Shown here: positions 23,563-38,185 of the stretch, one piece after another
Layout of the letters: the number at the start of each line of letters is the position of its first letter
How positions within the stretch are numbered: position 1 is the first letter of the stretch
NCBI GenBank assembly: GCA_026413225.1
Contig: CM048557.1
Coordinates: 15,602,871-15,666,870 of the forward strand
Source of the DNA: Otis tarda
Taxonomy: Eukaryota; Chordata; Aves; Otidiformes; Otididae
Direction: 5' to 3'
DNA length: 64,000 bases
Translations under genes and position numbers: made by a program
The notes under the pieces: generated by a model
The model's database searches: none
The model's input: only the letters and a program-made list of their open reading frames with translations
Told to the model about the DNA's origin: nothing

Positions 23563-25047
23563 CCAAGAAAGTACCTAAATTTATAAGATCAAATCACAGT
23601 GAATTTAATGTTTGCAAATGCATACCAGTGCAGCAAGTATAAATTGCCTTATAAAAACTGTAAAGTCAACATGCCAGGATACTAGAAATTAAGGTTGCCT
23701 TTTTTTTTTTTTTCCAAACAGACTGAAGTCATGTTCAACTCACTCAAAATCTTAGCTCTCTCCTGTGGAAGACAAAGAAGACATATAAAAGCTTAAATGC
23801 ATGCTGTCCTATACCAGCCATAAATAACATTTTCCTGCACAACTATTAAAAGTACTTTCAAGTTTCTCAGGAATTATAAGTTTGAACAATTGAAGCTGAG
23901 AATTCTTAATTAAATTACACAGTTGCAGATTGTCTTTTGGTGTCTTACAATTTTAAAGTCATTTTAAAAATAGAGTAGTTGCCTATTTACATGTTGAAAA
24001 GTTGTATTTTAAAATGGAAATGGTTATGGTTTCAGTCTGCTTTTCATAACATACAGAAATAACTGATATACATAATTCCAGTAGGCACTGTACTTTATTA
24101 TATTAGTCTTTACCAAGAAAAATGTTTTCAAGTAATTTTTCTGACCAGAAGTTTATGAACTAAAGTTGGAAAGGTGGTCTATAAATCAAGTAAACAATTT
24201 CACTCTCAGTGACTTTCTTCCTTGCTTTCAATTATCTATTGCACACAGAGACTTCATTAAAGTGGATTGCAAAAAAAAAATTATACAATAATATTTGCCT
24301 TCCATGTTGCAGCTTTAATTTACTTCAATATATTATCACACACTTCCAAATCAGTAATCAGTAACCTTAAATGTAAAATTCTTTACCTTTTGCACAAAAA
24401 AAGTACTTAAAAAACAATTCTTCTTTTAATAATAATGTGAATATTAGTTTCATTGAAAACAAAAGGAAATTAATTATATTGCTATCCAAGAATAAGTCAG
24501 CTAAACAACAAAAGCACCATTAAAAATAAAAAATAACTTTTGCCTGTACTTTAATTTCATTATGTATCTAAGAGATTATGTTATTCCCTGCTGTTCAACA
24601 TTCAGAATTCATTTTTATGATCCCAACATAATAAATTTGTATTACAAAATGACTGAAGACTAGAAACACCCATTCCACCAGGCACTACTCATATAGACAG
24701 AAGGTACACAGTAAAAGGCAGATTCTGTCCTAAACAGTCTGAAGTTTAACAGATAAGAGAAACAGAAGGTGTGAGGAAAGAATGTAACACCTAATAATAA
24801 ATAAAAGTATGCAATGTGGAACAAAGAAAAAGTGGCTCATGGTTACCGAAGAAGAACATGGCCGAGCTAGAAATGACACCAGATCTCACATTGTCCTCTA
24901 ACAGAAAATAATTCCTATCTGCACACATATGGCTTTGCTTGCCTTTCTGCAGGTCTTAGGCCTTAGTAAAACTCAGAGTGAGATAAACAAGCTATTTAGG
25001 ACTTTTACTCACTTCTTCAAATTAAAATCTGAGCACGAATAGGCTAA
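23563..25047. other. Spacer between inverted-repeat arms
   Basis: This is 1485 bp of AT-rich sequence without an open frame of note and no transposase-like frame. If the arms are transposon ends, this would be a non-autonomous or decayed interior. It also contains T and A runs at 23699-23714 and 24269-24280. Confidence 0.5.
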
Positions 25048-25222
25048 GCAGGAAGTTCCAAGCATCACCTGTCAAGATGATAACATGAACTTGTCTCTTG
25101 CTTACTACTAATAGCTTTTTGCACTCACTGTGTATGGAAGAAAACTTAAAGTAATACAACTTCATCCAGTGAGTAAAGGAAGAAAATATAATCTGAAAAT
25201 TTCCTTTGATATCTTAAAATGG
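25048..25222 (-). repeat. Right arm of a 175-bp inverted repeat
   Basis: This is the partner of 23390-23562 in opposite orientation. The inner edge begins GCAGGAAGTTCC and the outer edge ends CTTAAAATGG. The arms and spacer together could fold into a very long stem if transcribed. Confidence 0.85.
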
Positions 25223-28200
25223 GAATGACATAATTATGACACAGGAAATTAACTACTAGCATTGATCCCATGTCCTCATTGCATTCCTAATTCTTAGTTC
25301 ACACATTCACCTAACAAGAAATACATAGCATACCATATACCTAATCCCACTGCACATAGTAATTGTATTCGAATATACACACATTTCCATTCTTAACTGG
25401 TTGTATATGTATGTATATTTATATGTGTGCAGACACAGGAAGACAAATACATATATAGTATATAGACACATAGATATGTATACTTCCTGAAGAAATCAAA
25501 ATCTTTTTAAAGAAATAAAATATACTTTGTTTGACCACACTCATTACTTGTTAGTGAGTTGTCAATCCAGGCTTTTCTTAGGAAAATGCACAGTCATGAG
25601 TTTTACTATAAACATTTTTTTAAAGAAAATCAGATTTTCAGCAGATTGCCAATAATACAAACTAAATATTTTCCTTCTATCTGAATAATAGGTAGAGATA
25701 CATCTTTTTGTTTAAGTGCCTTGACATTTATAACCTCAAAAATAATACCTGCATAAGTAAAAACAATTCCCATCATTCTAGCACTTGAGTGAAATCAGAG
25801 CTTGTTATAAAAAGAGCTAACAGGGGCCAACACAGCAAAAAAGTTGAGTTATTTACAGTCTTTCTGACACACCTCTTCCTATATGCAATGCTCTTTTTCG
25901 TTTGCTATTTCTCTAATCCCAATCCTTGCCTCCATGACAGAAGCTACTAGTTTTGTGGCAGTCAAAGCAAAACTAATCAGCAGTACAGATACATTCTCAG
26001 AGAAGGTCAAAATACTCACAGAAATAAGGAAATCAAAGCCCACTCCAAGATCTAGCACCGTGCTTTAACACTACTTAAGACAAAGCTTTCCCTTCTCACC
26101 CCTGTGTTGTAATCTTTGACCAACATCTCTGTTCTGCTTCAAATGTGCACATTTATAACCATTACAGTCATCAAACTGCTGTTAAGGCCAGGTATTCACA
26201 AAGTGATAGTTTAAAATAATGGCAACACCATTTAGCAGACATGCTAAACAAGATAAACTATTTATTTCGTTGAGCTCCATACAGACCTAGAGCCACCGAA
26301 GCTCTGAAAGAATTCTGCAGCACTGTACCTGCTTTCCATGACAGGTAAATTCAGAACAATCTTTCAACAAAAGGTAAGATTTTATTTTAGATATAATCTG
26401 TCCTTATTTTTCTGCTATATTTCTGCAGGTATATTTACCCACTGTTGTAACGTATCTATCACCAAATTATATGTTTTTTTCCTTGTTTTGTCCAGCAGAG
26501 ATTTTGTTGTTGTTACTGTTGTTGCCTAAGGGCACCAACCAGAACAATAAACAGTTCCAAATAAGTTCCCCTTACGCAGCCTTGGACACGCAGAAAATTT
26601 ACCTGCTAAACCCTGATCACAAGTGAAATGTGTTTGAGCTTTGTCACTCCTCAAAACAGAAAGTTTTCATTTATTTTAACATAAACATGATGAAATCTAG
26701 ATTTAAAACTTTGTTAAAAAAAAAAAGTCCCATCACTATAAAACAGAACTAAATGTCCTATTTCTCAGTGGTGCTCAAGGAGAACACTCTGAACGTTAAT
26801 TTAAAAACAAAAAGCATATATATGTGAAATAAAATGCATAGACTTGTCAAATGGGACTATTATAGCATCAGGTCCAGTGCTATTCTTTTTACTTTCACTA
26901 GTCCACAGTTCTCCTGATTTGTATTAACTAGATTGCTGCCACTGATGTGTCTCTTTGCTACTGCATTTGACATGAAAAGTAACAGAAGACTAATTTTAGG
27001 AATATTATAAGCATCCTTCTAGAAGTATATCACATAGGTTTTTTTAAATACACAAAACATTTTCCTCCTAAATATCAAGGAGATAATAGACACTCATTAT
27101 CTATATTCCTTTTAGAAAGTCCAGGTTCCCCACATTTCTCCAGCTGACCATCAGGAGGGAATATAGGGTTGAAACTGCTAAAATAATTGACAAGACACTG
27201 TGCAGACTCCAAAAGGCTTTCTTCAATGGGTGTCTCCTAAATAAAATATTACAGCTTTTCCCCAAGTTTATAGCATGTGAGATGTAGCCCAATAGCTTGA
27301 TCAAACCCTTCTGTTTTTTTCCTTTTTTTTTTTTTTTGTCTTTAGTACACATTTGGATCTATTCCCTTTCTTAACTCTCAGAATATACAGTAAGAGCTTA
27401 TCCAATAAACACTTTTCCAAATGACCTAAAATACGTTACATAGCTCACAAACACCGAAATTAATGGCTATTGAATTTAAATGTTCAGCACCTTTAATACT
27501 CTTCACAGCAAAACAAGTTTGTTTAAACAGTTTAAAATGCAGAGATCAGACTATACTGGTACATCTAAAATACAACTGCTTAAGCAGCCTGCTATCAGCC
27601 TGGCTTTCAGACTCACTAAGCATAGATTAGTGAAAGGTACCATCTTTCTGGAAGAGTGACATTGCCCATTGTGAAATATTTTTCAAATCCCAACACCTAA
27701 AGCATCCATATTGTAGCTTTAAAAGTAATTGTATGCACCTTTCAAAAATAATAAAACAAATCTTGCAATACCCCACCAATTGCTGCCAGTATACCATCTC
27801 CACTATACATACAGAGGAACAGAGATACAGAATGAGGATGTGATTTACCCCATTCACAAAGAATGTCTGTAGCATAACCACAGGGAAAATCCTGACCTCT
27901 TGAGTCCTTATGCCTTAACCACTTGACCAACATAAACAGCCCCTTGCTCTTTAATAATTATTTCCTAAGAAATAAACGTAGCATACTTGCAGAACTGTAG
28001 CACAGATAGACTGAAACAACTCTTCAGCTGCTTATACTTACAGATATAAACAGTACACAGTTCATAATCCACCTGGAGTTTTCAGAAGGTTTTGATGTCG
28101 ATGCTGTTCAAACACATCCTCTAAAATGTTGAGTCTATAATCCCTCAATATGTGTCAGATAAAGGATTTCTTATTGATTTGAGGTCAGGATTTCAGCATA

Positions 28201-31200
28201 ATGTAACTCATGCAAACTTAAGGCTTTTTATGTTGTTTCTTTTCCTTTGTCTAGCTACTCCCTTTTCACTTTGAGACACGCAATCTGTGATCCATGAGAC
28301 TTAGGAAAAAATCCAAAACTGTTTTCCTTGTAATTCAGTACATCCAGATAAAACCATGCTAGAAGGTTATTACCGATGCCTTGTTTGCCCATGCTAAACG
28401 CACAATCTATTATACGTAATCCCTGGATGTTCTGAAGAGTCATTGCTAGAATTAAAGAATCTTTGTTTGAACTTAAAGTTTCAGTGAGTGAAAAGCATCT
28501 GCTAACAGAAGAAAAGTTTAGAAAAAAGTTGCAGAAAACTGTACTTCCTTACTCTACTTTTGCAAACTACCCACAAAAAAAATCGTGCCAGGTAACCTCA
28601 AGAAATTGGTTCAGGTGCCTAAGATTAACATTCACAATGCTTTCTTGGGACATATCTTGCCCTCCTTAACACACACCGAGTTGCATCATTAAGTTTATTT
28701 AAAAATTGTTCTCCCTATTTGCGTGATAGCCTGCAAACTAATAGTCTGTTTTGTAAACTAAGCAAGTTTATTCTTGGTTGTGTTCTGCAATGCTGAAGAT
28801 TTGTCTACATACAAAAGTTACGCTTAATTACACTGATTTAATTTAATCAGCTCAAGCTCTGTACTGGGATGAGATCATAAGGTTCCTTTCTAGGTGTGAA
28901 GTTCCTCATGTTAGGGAAGATGGACAAGGCCCTTTTATACTGTTATAGTTACATCCACATCCAGGTTACACCTGCACAATATTTCAACAAAACATAATGC
29001 GTAGTCGAAGTACTTACACTGCTTTAGAATGCGTGTTTAAAGTAGAACACACATCTGAACGAGTAGATGGTCCTTAGAAAGTCTGGTAAGAGATTTCATT
29101 AGGAACTGAAAGACTCTTATTTTTGATGTGTACTATTTTAGAGCTGATGGAAAGTTCCAGATATAATAGTCAGTCTCTACCAGAAGAGAAAATGGCCTGA
29201 GTACTGGCAGAACCAGCTGCCTGAATTTCTGTGGCATCCCAATAGCTGAGAAGGTGTTTCAATTTTCATGGCAAACAATCACTAACTTCACATGGTTTTA
29301 AATAGCATTCAGGATGTATTTATATTTTTTGCTTAGAAAACTGAAAGACTGAAGATGCAAGGTCACCTGAGCCAACAAATCCCAGTAAATATTTGACATT
29401 TCAGAAAGTATTGAAAATGTCACAGAATTTATTTCAACTTAGGATGAGATTTTTCAGTATTTTGCAAAATATAATGGCTCTTTGCTACATGGTAGCACTG
29501 GCACTGAACTATAAAAACAATGTGAAGCATTAATAATTTGAAATTTTCCTAATGGAAATATCTAACAAGAAATTTTAATCATTGATGACATGGCTATTTT
29601 TATAATTGAGCAGGATCTCCATTCTAGGGCATTAAGAGCAGAGGAAAAATAAAATTTAGGTATTACAAAGCCCTAGAATATGTAGTTTAATTAATGGAAT
29701 TTCAACAGATACCAAGGGTTCTAATGAACAAATTGCTCTGTAAGCAATGGAGATGTTCAGAGAGTGGCTACCAGTTGATCTGTGCTGTATCACACTTCTG
29801 TGGGTCCAACCACAGCAATTGCCATTTGCTGTATGTATGTCCAATGGCCTCCCCCTCCACTTTCCCCTGAAAATCGGTAACACCACCAGCTCTGGTTCCT
29901 TTTAGTGCTTCACCAGGGAATGCAGCTGGGTACTCAGCTAGGAGCTGGGCAAGACACATCATTGATACAGAAATAAAGACAAGCTGCCTGGTTGGCTATA
30001 GATACTGCTGCAGCGTCTCTGCAGTCTTAGCTGCACAGAGGAACACTTTGAATCACTCCCTTTCCCTATCTAGGCACCAGTTTTTCTGAACCTTGTAAAA
30101 ACTTGAAACTTTTCAGACAATGCCTCACTGTCAAATTCTATTGAAATCAGTCAACATTTTCTGAGACACAGACTGGCACAGACATTGCAGTTGTGTTTCT
30201 ATCAGAAAATAAATTGAAATACACTTGATAATGAACATAAATATATCTAGGTTGGTTTTTTTTTTTTTCTGGAGGTTAAGTGGTTGTCCTGCTTCTCTGC
30301 TCCCAGATTCCTAAACTTTGTCTCTCTATGTCTGGATAATACAGGAGGTCTCACACTGCACAATCACAATAGCTGATAGTAGAACGCTATATCCACAGAT
30401 TTGTTAAATTCCACCATCATCAATATTTCTGAGCAATCCTCTACTTCAGTAGCATAAAAACATTATTAACTACATAGATATAATGACAGAAACATTTTAA
30501 ATGCTATCAGACTGTAAAAGCAGTACATTACAGACTCCTGGAATACTGGGCAACAGGTTATGGAATATCCTACATGAGTTTTCAATTGTGGATAAACAAT
30601 ATGGTTTGCATATGGAAATTTTTAGGTATAATATTATTTCCTCACAAAATGCCTGTAGATTCAGAGAGGCAAAAACTAAAGTGTAAGAGTTAGGTATATA
30701 TGCAAATGGCAGAGTGCATGCAAAAGGTTGTGTGCTCATGTATACACTTATGTATTATATAGAGTATATATGCATATTCATATATGAACTGAGTACCTTA
30801 TGAAATTCAGTGTAAGATAATGAAAATACAGACGGAGTCACAGATGAGCACTTAGGCTTCTCTAATCTCTGCTATCCACTGTGAAGCAAAAATAGTCTGA
30901 AATGGCCAAACCTGTCTTCAACACATACATCTTTTAAAACTAGATATATGAATGTTACACATGCTCTAAAAACTCTCATGTTATAAATCACTTCAGAAAC
31001 AACGACGGATTTATAACTCCCTCTCAACAGTGCAGACAAGTGCTACTCTAATCCAGACCACTGGGATCAGGCAGGTTGCATGACACACCCTCACTCAGGA
31101 CTGTTTAGATCCACCTAAGCATCAGCGCTGAAAGCTATTAGCAGGGCATAAAGCATTTGGAACTGTAGTATATTTACTATTGTTCATATTTAAAATTTCC

Positions 31201-34000
31201 CTTTAAATATTTTTTAACTTTCTGAAGTTTTATTAAGGAACATTTATTGGTTATTAAATCACTCTCTGCCCTGTTGCTCTACAGGACAACACTGCATCCC
31301 CTTAAAGGCTTGGGTGGCCTAACAGAGTCTGTGGCTGCTCTCCGACTTCACTTGCTAGATATATTTACTTTACTTCTACTATTTCATATGGAACTATTCG
31401 GTTTCAGTGTCATTCCTTCCTCTGACACAGTGCTTTAATTTTTTTTCTAATTTTTATCTTTTAGATTCATTTTTCCTCTTCAAGGGATAAAGAAATTGAG
31501 GAACTAACTCCAAATATAACTTCATATGGCTGCCATCTCTTTATGATAACCCTCTAGATTAGCAGGCACATTCTGAAAAGCACAATGATAGATTCCTTTG
31601 TATGGCGGTCTCTCTTCAGATGCCACAAATAAGCACCAAAAAAAAAGTCTTAACTAATATGGAATTTCAGCTTAGATGGTCACAAATTAACCAGAGAAGG
31701 GTGTATGTTAGTTTAAAAAAATTACTCACATTTTCCATTTTTGGTCTATAGCGTAAGAAATTAGATAGTTAATTTTAAATGCAAAACTTTGTACAGCGTG
31801 CAAATCATGTCTGTATGTCAAAGTAAAATAACAAACCTAATGAGGAATGTTAAAAAAGCAAGACCCATTAGTTTAAAGATACATGGAAGCAGCCAAAGAT
31901 GACAAACATGCATAAAATTCAAAACATGATGGAAAAGGGAACAGGCACTGAACCACATAAATCAGTGTTTTGAATTCTATTTCTCTGTGGGTATAATTGT
32001 ACCTTAGTTTCTTATAATGATTTATTGAGGTAAATAGTCTGTATGGTTTAACAGCTACAGCTTCAAAGTGTCAGGCACAGACTCTCCTTTATTCATGAGG
32101 CAGCTGAGTATCGGGATGTGAATTAGCTTCTGTATTCTGGGACTTGGCAAAGTTTGTTTTTAAGGTCCTTATAAAGGATTCATGTTGATGCAGCTATTCA
32201 AATGTGAAAAACACTGTGCTGTAATGGATGAAATAGAAAAGCTTTACAGTAATTCTGGAGGTAAAAAAGTAAAAACACTGAAATAAACCATTCAGAATTA
32301 CCTTTAGTAAAAGAAAGGAATGCCCTAGAGTTAATTTTAATACATTCTATAATTTTGGGGAACGCAGGAAAAAAAAACTAATTTATGGATGAAGTAGAAA
32401 AGTGTGATGGGATTCCAGAATTTACTTTTAAGTTAAATTTTTTTTAAAGTATAAAAAAAAAAGGTAGAAGTTTAAGCTGTGATATTCACATTTTGGGTTG
32501 ATTGCCAAACCACACATTCTATTGCTCTCAGACCAGGATAAACCAACCATTAACTAATCAAAAGAATCATCATCCATGAAAGCTATGATCACATTTTAAC
32601 AGTCCTTAATCTATTAATAAGAAAGAATAATTTTCAAAATATATCCCCTCTTCTGTTTATATTCATAGGGCCATTCTTAGCAGAAATTATATGTAGGCTC
32701 CCATGGTGTAGAAACCCTATGAAAGCCATGAAAATTCACTAAGCTTCCTTACGTACGCTGCCAAGATATTCAGCAGGAACTTTGGTCGTTGCCAAGAAAC
32801 ACGTGTGCCTCAGATACAGAAGCTCTGCATGTACCAGTATTTCAACATTCCTGGAGAGAAATGTGACCCCTTGATGCATACACTGGTTTGCTGGCATGCT
32901 TGCATTCCTCTCCATCTGTCAGAGTGGCATTCTGCCTTCTCACAAGGTGGGATGCCAGTTTTGGAGCACAGGTGCCAACCAAATATAGGTTCAGACTAAT
33001 ACTCTGCAAAATGTGGCAAATGACATTTCACCTGCAAGAAGATCGTCCTACCTCTGACCCATGCCAAATTAGCATTGCATGCTTCATTAGCAAAGGGGGT
33101 CATCAGCTGAAAATCATAGGCAGCACCAGAAATGCTCATTTTCTATATAACATCTCCTAGCTGAGAGTCTTCAACACTGAGGTTTAATTTACAATACACG
33201 AAATTTTCCTAACATTGCGGACATACAGCCCTTTTGAGAAAGTTACAACAGACCATGGACAGAGATCTGTTAAATTCATCCTCTCCGACTAATTTCTGAC
33301 AAATTCCAAGATTCTTAAACAGGGGAAAATGAATTAACAGTGGGGGAAAGGCATAAGTAAAGATTTGTGTTACCTCTAAGGCGGTTTGCTAACCACACAA
33401 AGAAAACTACCTTTATTATGGCTGTCAAAAAACCCAAACCAAACCCACTTGTTATCAACCACCAAGTTGCTCATATAACTCTAAAATTCTTAAATTATAA
33501 TAAAATATTTCATAAAAATTGACATACAATATTAAAAGTTAAGTTAGTTTTTAGTCTGAGAGTTTACATACGCATGAAAGCACACTAGTTATGAACAACC
33601 ATTATACCAAAAGCATTCAACACACAACAACAACACTGGATAATATTAAATGGTGTTTCAATATCCTCAGAATAAAGTATACTTTGGACTTTTTTATTAA
33701 CAAAAATATTCCACATTAAATTAATCCAACAAGTTAAATATTTAGTTGATCAATAAACAGAATAACTGCAAAGTAGTGTTGGTTTTGCTCCCAAATTGCG
33801 TAGCCTACTTTATTTATAAATGCACAGAACAAAAATGAAGCATCCCTAGTCTAAAAGTTATCTGCTTTCAGAAAACAATTCACTATCCTTTCTTCCATAA
33901 TTTACTGTGATTTCTGTAATTTATTTATCCCAGGATGCACCTGATGTATCATCAGCTTTAGGTAATTTTGTTAAACTGACTATCCAGAAATGAGAGTCAT
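25223..34000. other. AT-rich intergenic region, no gene recognised
   Basis: About 8.8 kb without exon-like frames. Apart from a MIR-like relic (27770-27925) and a TATG/TATA-rich stretch (25402-25480) I can name nothing. Scattered T runs occur, for example 27327-27338 and 30257-30269. Confidence 0.5.
27770..27925 (-). repeat. MIR-like SINE relic
   Basis: Read in reverse MIR orientation, blocks CAGAGGAACAGAGATACAGA, GATTTACCCCATTCACAAAG, a TAGCATAACCACAGGGA block, CTGACCTCTTGAGTCC and CCTTAACCACTTGACCA follow the order of the MIR consensus. That order is: gaggaaactgaggc; acttgcccaaggtcac; agtggcagagc; ctgactcc; ttaaccact. The copy is strongly diverged, as expected for this family in a bird. 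Confidence 0.5.
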
Positions 34001-34022
34001 ATAATGCATAATTATGCATTAT
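34001..34022. promoter_or_regulatory. Perfect 22-bp palindrome, homeodomain/POU-like
   Basis: The sequence ATAATGCATAA is followed directly by its own reverse complement, giving a perfect 22-bp palindrome centred at 34011/34012. It contains two ATGCAT half sites around AATT, a pattern POU/homeodomain factors can bind as dimers. Function is unproven, and AT-rich palindromes occur by chance. Confidence 0.4.
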
Positions 34023-34146
34023 TTAGGCTATTCAGAAGGCATGCCATTGCTACTCCCAAATGACAAACTCAAAGCTCTTAATTCTTACTAGCACAAAATT
34101 ATAACTCAATATGTTGAATTCTATAATCATACTTCAATACATTAAG

Positions 34147-34925
34147 ATGTAGGGTCCTGCATCTGAGATGGAATAACCCCGTGCAACAGTACAGGCTGGG
34201 GGCCAACTGGCTAGAAAGCCTATTTGCAAGAAAAAATCTGGAGGTCTCTGTGGACAACAAGCTGATCATGAGCCAGCAGTGTGCCCTGGCAGCAAAGGCG
34301 GCCAGTGGCATCCTGGGCTATTTTAACAGGAGCATTGCCGGCAGATTGAGGGACCTGATAATTTCCCTCTTTCTGGCACATGTGAAACTGCACCAGGAGC
34401 AATGTCTCCAGCTCTGGTCTTCACAGTACAAGACAGAGATTGAAACAGTGGAGCAGGTTCGGCAGAGACACCAAGACAACTAGTAGGCTAGCACGATATA
34501 CAAGGAGAAGTTGAGAGAGCTGGGTTTGCACAGCCTGGGGAACAGCAGGTGAAGGTGAGAGCTTATTGCTGCCTGCAACTGCCTAATAAGAGGGTGTAGG
34601 GAAGATGGAACAAGGCTCCTCGCAGAGGTGTGCAGTGACATGACAAGAGGTGATGGATGCAAGCTGAAATATGGGAAATTTCAATTCAATATAAAGAAAA
34701 AAAATACCTTGAGGGTCGTCAAACACTGGGCCAGGTTGCCAAGAAACACTCTGGCATCACCAACGTTGGAGATATTCCAACTTGACTGGAGATGGCCCTG
34801 TACAACCTGCTCTAATTGGACCTGCATCGAGCAAGAGGTAGGACTAGATGACCCCTGGCGGCTCTTTCCAACCTGCGTAATTCTATGTTTCTAGGACATA
34901 CACGATATGATTCTGTATGATACTC
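34147..34925 (+). mobile_element. CR1 LINE fragment, 3' part, degraded
   Basis: A truncated chicken-repeat-1 LINE in plus orientation. The 100-residue frame at 34181-34483 carries the C-terminal part of the reverse-transcriptase ORF, recognised by YRLGANWLES, VDNKLIMSQQCALAAK and LGYFNRSIAGRL. These align with the same region of the copy at 41225-42475. Downstream DNA has the CR1 3' UTR pattern (GATGACCCCTGGCGGCTCTTTCCAACC) and ends with worn ATTCTATG-type octamers near 34887-34915. Catalytic RT motifs are missing, so the copy is 5'-truncated and dead. Confidence 0.85.
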
Positions 34926-37900
34926 ATACCAGTTTTAACAATGCCATGCCCAGGAACATTTATGAGTATCGCACTCTAGCCACTTGCTAAACTATTTAGG
35001 GACAGCATAGATCCTTACATTTGCTTTTCTCAGCATTTCATTCAAGCAAAGGCTTCAGGCTTTTGTATAGAACTTACTTCTAGTAAATTATCAGGATTAT
35101 ACATGGCATTTATACTAAGCCTTCCCACTTCAGATGTCAAATGCTTTAGAAATAATGCATTACTTAAAGTAGAAAAAGGCACCTATTATGCCCCAAGAAA
35201 AACAAGGAAGATGGCATAAAGTCAGCAGAACAGTGTATTTTTCTTCCGGGCACACTGTACCTGTATGTTACAACCACTGTCCTAATGTAAAGGACACTGT
35301 CCTGCCTCTGGGCAGGATACCACAATTCCGTGGCAGTCTCAGACCTATCGTAAATATCACAATATTAAGACGACATGATCTTTCATGCCTAGGTTAATTT
35401 ATTTAAAATTTATTATTTCAGACTATTAAAAATAGCCTGATCCTTGGGCTACAAATTTCTATGCTCAAAGTCAAAATGTACATAAATCGCTGCAGTACTG
35501 CACATGCAACTTTATGTCATTTATTATAAGAGAATGAATACCAAAATGTATAGGCAGAGTGCACAGTAGGTTCTTGGTAAAGTTGCCAGACAGTTTACAG
35601 TTTATTAATACAGTGTATAGCTTGAAAAGATCACTACATTAATTTTAAAGACCTGATGTAAGAAATAAGATGTTGGTGTTGAACAAGTAAGAGGGTAATG
35701 AATTTACCTTTTATTTTTGTGTTTATTGCAGTCACTCAAAGCCAATAGGCTGTGACTGATACACAATTAATAATCCATAAGCCCACTGTATGAATGAATG
35801 ATCACATATGTGGAACAATATACTGTCAGGACACAAATCAATGGAAATGTTTTTGCAGGAGGAAAAATCTTTCCAGTGTGGTGGCAGCAGACAGCATCGT
35901 GATATGGCTCTATCATGGAGATGCAGGTATTGTTAGAAAAGAAAAATCTTCAGCAGTCTTCAAAGTTGATTTGGACATGGAGTGCATTTGAAAAGTCTAT
36001 GTGCTCCACTGACAATGAAAGTTAAGCAGAAGCGTTTCTTTTCAAAAAGGACTCTGACTTGGGAGCTATGCAGATATCTCAGAGTTTTAACACAGCTATT
36101 TTTTTTAACACCTTTAAAATCCTCTCTTAAAGCATTTTGGATCAAGTGAAAACCAGCAGTATAAAGATACCTGGTGTTATTTCTTATTCCTTTCCACTGA
36201 CCACTTCCACAAATGTTACTGAAGTCCCTAGGGAGGAGTAACTACTACAATTGTACAGGGTTAGGAAGGAGAACACACAGAGCCACTGTTTTTTCCATAC
36301 CAATTACATTTCCTTCTAATTTCTGTTTGCCCATACAGTAAAAGATTCAAAGGTGTTAGGCAAAGGAATAGTTATAGGAAGAGGCAAATTCTGTATATAG
36401 ACAACTTTCAACTGACTTCAGAGACTTTGGCTTTCACAGCACCACATACCTCAAAAAACGACAATACTGATTTTGTTCAACGTTTTTCAGCAGTGTTAGT
36501 CACTCGAGTACGTTAAGGAGTATTTTGTCCACACCATTTTCAAATTACCCAATAACTTAAATTCCCTAAGAGAAACAGATGGAACTCTTAGATTCCCTTT
36601 TCCTTAAAGTATTCTGCTTTACTACAGATGGATGAAATAGAAGATATACCAAAGGAAGGAACTACTGAGTTTTCACTCTAAACAAACACAATTCATTTTG
36701 ATAATGCTGGAGATTTTGTCTCATCATTCAGACTCATAGTAGAATAACTGAATTTGGCAGATACTTTCTGTAAAATGTTTTTATTGGTGCTTTTATGTGT
36801 TAGCAAGCACAAAAGAGAAAGAAGGAAAAGAAGTGAGATATATAAAGCTATATCTTTGTTGCAATAAAAATGGTTTTTACTCAGGTACAATATTCTAGCA
36901 CAGTGGTAAATGAAGAGGCCTAGTCAGTCTAATACGATGTAAAATCTTAGAGGAAGCAAAGCACTGTATTTCCTTATTTTGATGTAGCTGGTTCATATCT
37001 ACTTGAAGTAAGAGATATATGGTTGGCCGTGACTGGCTACACTGATGTAAAAAGTACCTAGGTTCTGTCTCCACTAGGACTGTACCTGGAGAAAGGTGTC
37101 CTAACCTACCTTTTATGATGTTAAAAAATGGGGATTTTAAAAATCTTTGTATTGAGGACAAAGGTATATGCAATAGTACTGAAAGCCTACACAGTGCTAG
37201 GTTCAAGGACAAAATTTCTCCATTCTTTGTTTTCTTCATTCGTTAAACCAGGGCAACAATTCTTTTTTTCTGTGGTATTGAATAATGGCCTGTTCTACTA
37301 GCTGAGAAATAAAAGTAAGTGAAGATAGTCTTTGTATTGATGTGCTGCCTGTCTTGTTTACGATAGAAACTATTTTGTTTTCAGAAGGGAAGTGTTCTAA
37401 GAAAAGCTTTTATAACAGGTTCAGAAATAGAAAAGCCATTTCAGGATGAGGACATCTCTATCCTTTATTTTGTTAGTCCTTGAAAGGGCTTTTTAAGTGT
37501 TAACAGCTATGACTGCCTTCTCTCAACTGATGCTCCTTTCTCAGCAATCCTTCTGTTGACATCTCTTTGTTTGCTTTTACCTTGTCTCTCCTTCTTCCCA
37601 ACCCCCTAAAACAGAACTTAGCAAGAGCTTGGAATTGAACTTTTGGCAGACATAAGGCTACTAAAACACACTGAATAAGTATGTTGCATAAGTCAGATTT
37701 CAATAAAAAAATTTCTTTCCCCACCTTCAGTGACATACAGAATATCTTCCACTCTTCTCTGTGGCAACCTCTATATATTACAGTGAAAAAGCTGGTCAGA
37801 AAACAGGAAGCATTTTCAGCTTCAAAAATGCTGAAAGAGATGAAACAGCTTTGAAATGGTAGGGTAACGTCCTGTTTCCATTTAAAAAGAAATAAAGCTT

Positions 37901-38185
37901 TCTGCCTAAAACAAATTTAATTTAATCTGTCCACTTAAATTAGGTGTATGTATACATACTTTTTTTTTTTTTATTTCACGCTAAAAAAAAATCAGTAGTT
38001 TCCTTGTTAAGCTTTCCTGCAGACAGATACTGGCAGCATTCCCTGTCTCACAGTGATAGCTACTTTGAGTATCAGAAGTTCATTAGTAACAATTAAAAAT
38101 TCTACAGCACTTGAGAAGAGGTTGATCCTATTTCATATGCCAATGTCAGTTAGCATATTATAAATTACAGTAGTCCAATTACACT
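34926..38185. other. AT-rich intergenic region, no gene recognised
   Basis: No exon-like frame, RNA gene or recognisable repeat was found in this stretch. Confidence 0.5.
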
